Under the pieces are notes generated by a model that searched no databases, was not told where the DNA came from, and worked only from the letters and a program-made list of their open reading frames with translations. Positions 58,101 through 64,000 of a DNA stretch of 64,000 nucleotides are shown in pieces. The DNA is from Corella eumyota (Eukaryota; Chordata; Ascidiacea; Phlebobranchia; Corellidae): the NCBI GenBank assembly GCA_963082875.1, contig OY720100.1:15400591-15464590 (forward strand), in the 5' to 3' direction. Positions within the stretch are counted from its first letter, which is position 1. Each line of letters begins with the position of its first letter. Made by a program: the position numbers and the translations under genes.

Positions 58101-61100
58101 CAACAAGCGCAGTTACAACTCCTGATCTTACCGCGGCAACAAGCGCAGTTACAACTCCTGATCTTACAGCGGCAACAAGCGCAGTTACAACTCCTGATCT
58201 TACAGCGGCAACAAGCGCAGTTACAACTCCTGATCTTACAGCGGCAACAAGCGCAGTTACAACTCCTGATCTTACAGCGGCAACAAGCGCAGGTACAACT
58301 CCTGATCTTACAACAGCAACAAACGCAGTTACAACTGCTAATCTAACCACAACCAACGAACCCACATTTACTGCCACAAGCGGAGTTACAACTTCTGTTT
58401 TTACAACCACAAACGAACCCACATTTACAGCCACAAGCGCAGTTACAACAATTACCAGCGCAGTTTCAACTGTTGATATCGTTACGACAACCGGACTATC
58501 AACAGCAGATGCAAGTACTGTTCTTAGTACTATTTTCACTACAACAAATCCAGGTAAAACATAATCAATTTTAGAATCAAATTTTAAGGTCTTAATTTTT
58601 TTTAAATTTGTAATATTTTAAAATAATTTATACTTTACAGGAGTTAATGAATGTTTGGAGGAGCCAAGTGTTTGTAATGAATCTTTTACTTGGTGCAATG
58701 ATACCGAAAATTCTTTTACTTGTGAGTGTAGACCTGGGTATTATGCGGTTGGATTAGGTTGTTCACCAGGTATTACTGGTTTTATATAATTGTTTACATA
58801 AATTTATTTTAGAAAAAGAAAGGTTGGTTTTGTAATTTGATGATAAAGTAACCTTAGTGTGAAAATTATTTAAATTGCCTTTGCCAGTTTGGTGAATTAT
58901 TGTCGAACTGTAATCGCTTGAATACTAAAAATAACTATCGTTGGTGCCTATTTTATTATTTAACAGAAAATAAGTAGACCTAAATGAAGAACCCATGTAA
59001 AAGATATGTAGTTATTTAAATTGATTGGTATTATGTAATATGGTATTTTTGCAGGATTGCAATTCGGTGGTCAATTGGTTTTGGATACAACAGAAGGAAA
59101 TTTTCGTAAAAGAAGAGATGCAGAAGAAATGGATGCAGTTACAAGATTGGTAAAAAAAGTCACTTTTAAAATGAAGAAAAAAATTCATTTGTCTGTGCTT
59201 AAATAGAACTTACTTTTTCTTATTATATGTTTTGTTTCAGTTAAATGAAGCTTATCGAAATTCTGCTGGTTTTATTCAAGTTAATATTGTTGACACCTCA
59301 CCAAATGATGATGTATGGGATTATGAACTTGTTTATAGCACAACTTCTTCTGTGAATGAGACAAGGATATCTCAATATTTTGCTGAATATATCAATGCTA
59401 AAGTGAGTACACTAATATTAAAATGATTGTCCTAGTAAATAGTTAACATTAGGATAGCCCTATCAGACTTGACTTTTTAGTATGTATTTGTTAGTAATTG
59501 TTTGTTTTAAAATGGATTTTAATATGTTTTTTTATGTCTTTTAGTGCAATGATTTGGGTCCATGTATGATAAACGGGCTGCCTATTAACATGTCAGCAAG
59601 CATTGCAAATGCTGGAAGTATGTAAAAACTAAATGCAATTATTATTTTATTTAATTAAATATTTAAAATCTTTTTTACTTATTTTAGTTTTTTTTTTAAC
59701 TTTCTTAAATGCTAGTTAATAAATTTAAATGTTAAATAACTTGATTTATTAAGCCAAATCTGTAAATTAGTGTTTTATGATACTTTAAAAAAAATTTAAA
59801 ATTTTTTTTTAGCTGTTGGCGACATTGTATGTGAAAGTTATGCAGGATACTGCGATACGACTTCAACAAATTGCCAAGCTGAGGGAGGTTCCATTCAATG
59901 TAATTGTTTGGTTGGTTATACTAACATAACTGGTAATGATCAAATTTGTACAAGTAAGTTTTAAACAAAATAAATTGATATTTAGTTTATGTTAAATATT
60001 GAACAATTTTACTTTCAATTTTAGACATAAAGAAATTCTGACTTCCGTGACTTTTATAATATTTATTAACAATTTTAACATCTATAAACATTGTTTTACA
60101 ATCTTTATACATTTTTTACAGTCTAAATATTTTTGGCTAGGGTGTCATCAATTTTTAACAACTTAATTCTAATGAAAACTTAAGCAATAAATTGATGTCT
60201 GAACTTTTGCGACATATGTTAAACAAACTTATATTATTTATTCAAAGGTGTGAAACTTTTATTTTTAGTTTTAATTTGTCTGAATGACGCAAATTGTAAT
60301 TCTCCGTTTGGGTCGTGTGATGCAACAGCTAACAGCGGGATAGGACAGTGTAGTTGTACATTTGGATTTTATGGGGAGACCTGCACAAATCGTAAGTTCC
60401 TGTAATACAAAGTGTTGCTTCAACTTTAAAAGTTAATTTAATGAATTTTTAGATTGAGTGGCGTAACATGATTTTTTTTCATTTAAGTTAAAAGTATTAA
60501 ATTTTAAATGTTGGCATGTAGTTGATTCTGTTATAAACATTTTAAAATCAATGTTATCTTAATCAAGATGAAACTTTTCGAAGTTATTGATGTATGTACA
60601 TCAATCATATATATTAGTATTTGAAATTTTAACAAAGAGAATGTTGTATAATTCTTGAATGAATATCACATTGCATGAACCTAACTACCTAAACGAGTTA
60701 AATATTTTTCTTAAAGTATTTAAACATAGTAACTAAGACTTGTTTAATTTAAATTAACCTAATAACTTTATTAGGACATTTGTATTTTGATCTTACGAAA
60801 TAAGATTAATTTCTCTAACATTTGTTGGTTAGTTTAATATATTTTAATCAATCACCTAAGGAAATTAAGTCATCTCTTAAACTTGTTTTTACTTACTTAC
60901 AGCTTGGTTATTTATATTGGTCATTCTTCTGGCATTTATAGTTCTTTTGGTAATAATATTTGTTGTAATTTACATTCGAAGATCAAGAAGAGGAAAAACA
61001 TATGAACTACAGGTAAGTGACTTAAATACTAAAAATATTTGTTATATAAATTTATGTCAACTTTGATAAATTGATGTTTTGTTTTAGTATATTGAACCAA

Positions 61101-61353
61101 ATCTACGCAGTTACAATGCATATCGTTTAGATGATTTGAACGTCCAAGAAAATACACATAGGTAAAATTAAAACATATTTCTATTGTACAAATATACAAA
61201 TTAAAAAAAGGTGTTTTTTGTTAACCTTAGATTTTGTGATTTATAACTAAGTCTCTTCTGCTTTTTTGACAAAATTTTTTTAAGCAATTTACTTAAACTA
61301 ATATTTATTTATTTAGATTAGAAAATGATATGGAAGAAATTATTGATTTATAA
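52126..61353 (+). CDS. membrane mucin-like protein with giant Thr-rich array, EGF-like and SEA-like modules
   Basis: Eleven exons chain in phase: 52126-52237, 52782-58553, 58641-58769, 59055-59149, 59241-59402, 59545-59617, 59813-59953, 60269-60391, 60903-61012, 61088-61161, 61317-61353 (6,828 nt, about 2,275 residues). The order is signal peptide (CLITLLYLTHVFLVSA), 132 copies of the 12-residue TTATNPDTTADL, about 19 TSAVTTPDL-type repeats, an EGF-like module (NECLEEPSVCNESFTWC), a SEA-like stretch with RKRR, and two further Cys-rich EGF-like modules. A transmembrane helix (LFILVILLAFIVLLVIIFVV) stops at basic IRRSRRGK, and a tail of about 45 residues ends EEIIDL. It is probably a heavily O-glycosylated cell-surface protein; the array alone is 42% Thr and carries about two Asp per unit. 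I cannot name an orthologue. The SEA call is tentative: no GSVVV cleavage motif is seen. A paralogue follows at 62.3 kb. Confidence 0.85.
52832..57577 (+). repeat. 36-bp coding minisatellite, 132 units
   Basis: It spans 4,746 nt, exactly 132 x 36 less 6; one unit near 54.56 kb lacks two codons (DLTTNPD). Every unit encodes a variant of TTATNPDTTADL. The reading frame is kept throughout. Variation is mostly single base (ACG/ACA, CTA/CTT, CCA/CCG/TCG). It forms most of exon 2 of the mucin-like gene. Confidence 0.97.
57578..58350 (+). repeat. second coding repeat block, about 19 units of TSAVTTPDL type
   Basis: It has the same 12-residue period as the large array but a different consensus, TTATSAVTTPDL, interrupted three times by TTTNDF-type spacers (about 57.6-57.95 kb). 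Towards the end the units change to TAATSAVTTPDL, five or six in a row, a local amplification. Irregular Thr-rich sequence (NEPTFTATS twice) follows up to the exon end at 58553. Confidence 0.93.
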
Positions 61354-62330
61354 TCTCTAAAAAAGCACATTTATTGCCATTAGTAAAGCAAATTCTACAA
61401 GAAAAAGTAACTCACGTTTGAAAAGTGTAAAGTGTGTGGTTTTACAAAATTTTCTTTTCACAAAAAAAAAGAAAGTTTACTTTAAAAAACATGTTTCAAG
61501 ATTTCGGTATTATGCAAGGTGCAATATTTTTAATATATTTTTTATTCATAAATTGTTTCATTTTTTACTTGTAATCAATAACCAAAGAGTTCATTTTACG
61601 ATAATGCTTTCCACTTGCTTCATTATTTATTTATTGTCACTTCTAATTTGCTGTATTTTTTACTTGATTTTTTTTAATATTTTAAACATTTTTATTTTGT
61701 TTTATGATTTTACATTCACATATTGCGAATTGAGAACACTGAATTTATTTTCTTTATTACACTTCACGTTGGTTTATAATTTTCACTGGTTGTTCTATTT
61801 ATTTGTTGTCGGAAGGTGGGGGTAGAGAATTAGGTTTTTGTAACTACTAATGCTAAATAGGATAAACTTACTAAGGCTATATATTTCAGGTACTGGCCAA
61901 ATAATGTTTAAAATCTTTGTAATCTTAAACGGACTCAACTTTTTTGTTATAGAATTTTTTACATGTAATATCTTACTCGTGTAATGCATGATTTGTAATA
62001 GTTCACAACAGAATGTTTAATTTTATTTGCTTTTTGCAAATAGTTAACCAATGGGTAATCTTTGTACTTTAACATACTATTCCAGCTTTAATTACATAAA
62101 AACTAAGTGATAAAATTGTTTAAAAACGTGAATAATATTAATATATATATAAATAAGTCTAATTTTATATCGCTAAATAGATACTACAGCTAAGGTTAAA
62201 AGTTACAATTTTAAGCAACAGTTTTTAGATGTAAAAAGCTGCTTTTGTTTGAATCGATTTAATTTATATGCAAACGTTAAGTAAGTTAACAGCCACTAAT
62301 TAAAATATGTGTAAGTTTCTTTTTATACAG
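61354..62330. other. spacer between the two mucin-like genes
   Basis: This is the 3'UTR of the upstream gene plus an AT-rich spacer. The 135-codon frame at 61418-61825 is rich in F/I/L/Y because of T-runs and has no family signature. I see no SINE here. Confidence 0.6.
62316..62330 (+). promoter_or_regulatory. strong 3' splice acceptor 13 nt before a start codon
   Basis: TTTCTTTTTATACAG precedes AGTTGATGGCATA and then the ATG at 62344. No upstream exon is recognisable. Such a site fits spliced-leader addition, common in ascidians, or a 5'UTR intron. Confidence 0.5.
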
Positions 62331-62343
62331 AGTTGATGGCATA

Positions 62344-63682
62344 ATGATAACATTACTGTTAGTTATTTATTTATGCTTTGTTGCGGTTTCTGTAAACTGC
62401 GATTCAAACCTGATCAAAGCAGTTCCAATTTTTCTACCACCTGCTTCTTTTGTTTCCCGGTCACTTTTGGGTCCTCCGCCACCCTCTGTGCCCCCTCCTT
62501 CATTGTTGTCCATGCCCCCACCGCCACCTATACCACCGATTACTATATCGCCCCCACTACCCCCTGTAATACCCTCTTGTATGGTTAACATGACGACAGA
62601 TATAACAACAACTACAGATGCTGTGAAAACGACTAAAACTGTTCCAAATACTTTGACTTCATTAAAAACTACTTTACCAGATGTTGTGACAACTTCAGGT
62701 TCAGTAATAATAGGTAAATAAAGTGTTCAGTTATTTTCGGCATTTGATTACAGAAATCTTACGTAGAAGGCACACGAAAAATCACTAAAGTTTGTTAATC
62801 AGCGACAATAAATAAACAAATCATAAAATAATTAAAGAAATGATTTCTATACAAAGAAAGAAAAATATTGTTTGTAGACTATTCTATTGCTAAACAGTAT
62901 AACTTTATTTTTTAGGGACAGATTTTTGTAACATTCGACCAAGCGTTTGCAAAGAAGCAAATACTTGGTGTAGAACAACTGAAGATTATTTTGAATGCTT
63001 GTGCGAACCTGGGTTTTACTTTGACGAAGTTTCCAAAGAATGTGAAAAGGGTAAAATTGTATATTTTTAAGACTATAAAATGCTAACTAATACAGGTAAC
63101 TATATATAAATTTTAATAAGCCTTCTTATATTTATAACTTGCAATATTGTGCACTATAACTAATAAATCTAATCTTATTTTTTAAACGGCAAATTAACAT
63201 GCTGGTTACCATAAAAATTGCTAAATTTTGCGCACCATAACCGGTGATTTTTAAAAGTTTTTTTTTAAATATTTTAAAGTTCTCTAAATAATAAAAAAGT
63301 TCATATTTTAGGTTTAGAATTTGGTGGAATTTTACATATGTTACCTTCTTTCTATGTTAATGAAACTCAAAAGATAGATGACTCTGTTATCAAACTATTT
63401 GTAAGTAAAGTTATTCAAATAAAACAAAAATATTTTCCGTTTTATGGATATAATATAAAAATTCTTAAGTTGTAAAAAATAACGAAATTATTAAATTTTT
63501 TAGTTGATTGACATGTATGCTAACACAACTGGTTTTCTTAACCTTGCTCTGGTGGAAGATGTTAACGAAATTTGGAAATACAAGTTATATTATGACACTA
63601 AAAGTTATATTATGACACACAAGTTATATTATGACAGTCTGTAGACATACAAGAATATTGTGGTGAATATACAAAGAAAAAG
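62344..63682 (+). CDS. mucin-like paralogue, partial at window end, with a frame lesion in exon 4
   Basis: Exons: 62344-62713, 62916-63050, 63312-63400, 63504-63682, continuing beyond the window if intact. The order is signal peptide (LLLVIYLCFVAVSVNC), a Pro-rich stretch (LLGPPPPSVPPPSLLSM), a short Thr-rich stretch (TTDITTTTDAVKTTKT), an EGF-like module (FCNIRPSVCKEANTWC) and a SEA-like start (GLEFGGILHML). Exon phases equal those of the upstream gene (1; 2-1; 2-0; 0), and EPSVCNESFTWC / RPSVCKEANTWC align, so they are tandem duplicates. It lacks the giant array. In exon 4 a 17-nt motif occurs three times (63582, 63602, 63621) and the frame meets a stop at 63642; the sequence after it resembles the upstream gene only in another frame. 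The copy may be broken, polymorphic or misassembled here. Confidence 0.7.
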
Positions 63683-63851
63683 GTAACGTCTATCTTTTAA
63701 TTATATTTCTACCTAAAAGATTAACGTTTGTGTAGTTTTATCATTTAACGTGCCAACTTATTTGTTGATGTTTTATTTTGATTGTGCAAGCTAAAATCAT
63801 ATTCTTATCCCATTACTAAAAGCCTCGTTAAATGTTCTGTTTTATAAAAGC

Positions 63852-64000
63852 GTAACGAATCCGCCATCTTGTTGTTTACGTTAAAGGTGTTATCAATTTC
63901 TAGTCACGTGTTTACAGCTATTACCGATCTGTTACCCCTTATCTCTATCACGTGTTCTTAATCACGTGATGTATTGGTTTAACTGTTTCGAATGTATTTG
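63852..64000. repeat. dispersed repeat, second copy (runs to window end)
   Basis: It aligns with 33531-33650: AACGAATCCGCCATCTT, TTGTTTACG, TAGTCACGTG, ATCACGTGAT and TTAACTGTTTC occur in the same order, with an extra segment of about 30 nt. It lies after exon 4 of the mucin-like paralogue. Confidence 0.7.

Noticed and set aside
52810-58539. 1,909-codon open frame on the minus strand
   Set aside because: It is the antisense of the 36-bp array. A repeat of 12 codons without stops on the opposite strand stays open for any length. The plus frame has a signal peptide exon, matching phases and downstream domains; the minus frame has none.
61418-61825. 135-codon hydrophobic frame after the mucin-like gene
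   Set aside because: The F/I/L/Y composition follows from T-runs; there is no signature, and it lies in the 3' flank.
62367-62591. Gly-rich minus frame and a second plus frame over the paralogue's first exon
   Set aside because: They are shadows of the Pro-rich coding sequence of the paralogue.

Overview
The window looks like a piece of a tunicate (ascidian) nuclear genome, most likely Ciona or a close relative. The DNA is AT-rich, genes are cut into many small exons by compact introns, and about twenty copies of a tRNA-derived SINE are present. From memory the SINE resembles the composite SINE Cics-1 reported from Ciona; the species is an inference.

Layout. (1) 1-10,544: no recognisable gene, two SINE-bearing spots. 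(2) 10,638-50,204, plus strand: one complete laminin alpha gene of the LAMA1/LAMA2 architecture. I resolved 64 exons whose reading-frame phases agree from first to last (10,032 coding nt, about 3,343 residues). The order is signal segment, LN domain, LE 1-4, LE5 split by an L4 domain, LE 6-13, LE14 split by a second L4, LE 15-17, a coiled coil of about 580 residues, LG1-3, a linker, and LG4-5. Its introns hold the SINEs, a MITE with long terminal inverted repeats, a minisatellite, several tRNA-like remnants and an intronic ORF with a signal peptide. (3) 50,205-52,091: 3' flank and spacer. (4) 52,126-61,353, plus strand: a membrane mucin-like gene (about 2,275 residues) with a signal peptide, 132 near-identical 12-residue Thr/Asp repeats, about 19 repeats of a second type, EGF-like modules around a SEA-like region, one transmembrane helix and a short tail. 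(5) 62,344 to the window end, plus strand: a tandem paralogue of the mucin-like gene with the same exon phases. It has a short Pro/Thr stretch instead of the long array and an apparent frame lesion in exon 4.

How they work. The laminin would be the alpha chain of a basement-membrane heterotrimer: LN for network assembly, the coiled coil for joining beta and gamma chains, LG domains for cell receptors. The other two look like Thr-rich cell-surface proteins unrelated to laminin.

Most interesting: a 9-nt microexon candidate near the laminin coiled-coil end, a 24-nt mini-exon candidate that would add 8 residues to LG2, an intronic exon that could start a laminin lacking the LN domain, a dibasic LG3 site matching the known furin cleavage position of laminin alpha2, and the large homogenised mucin array.
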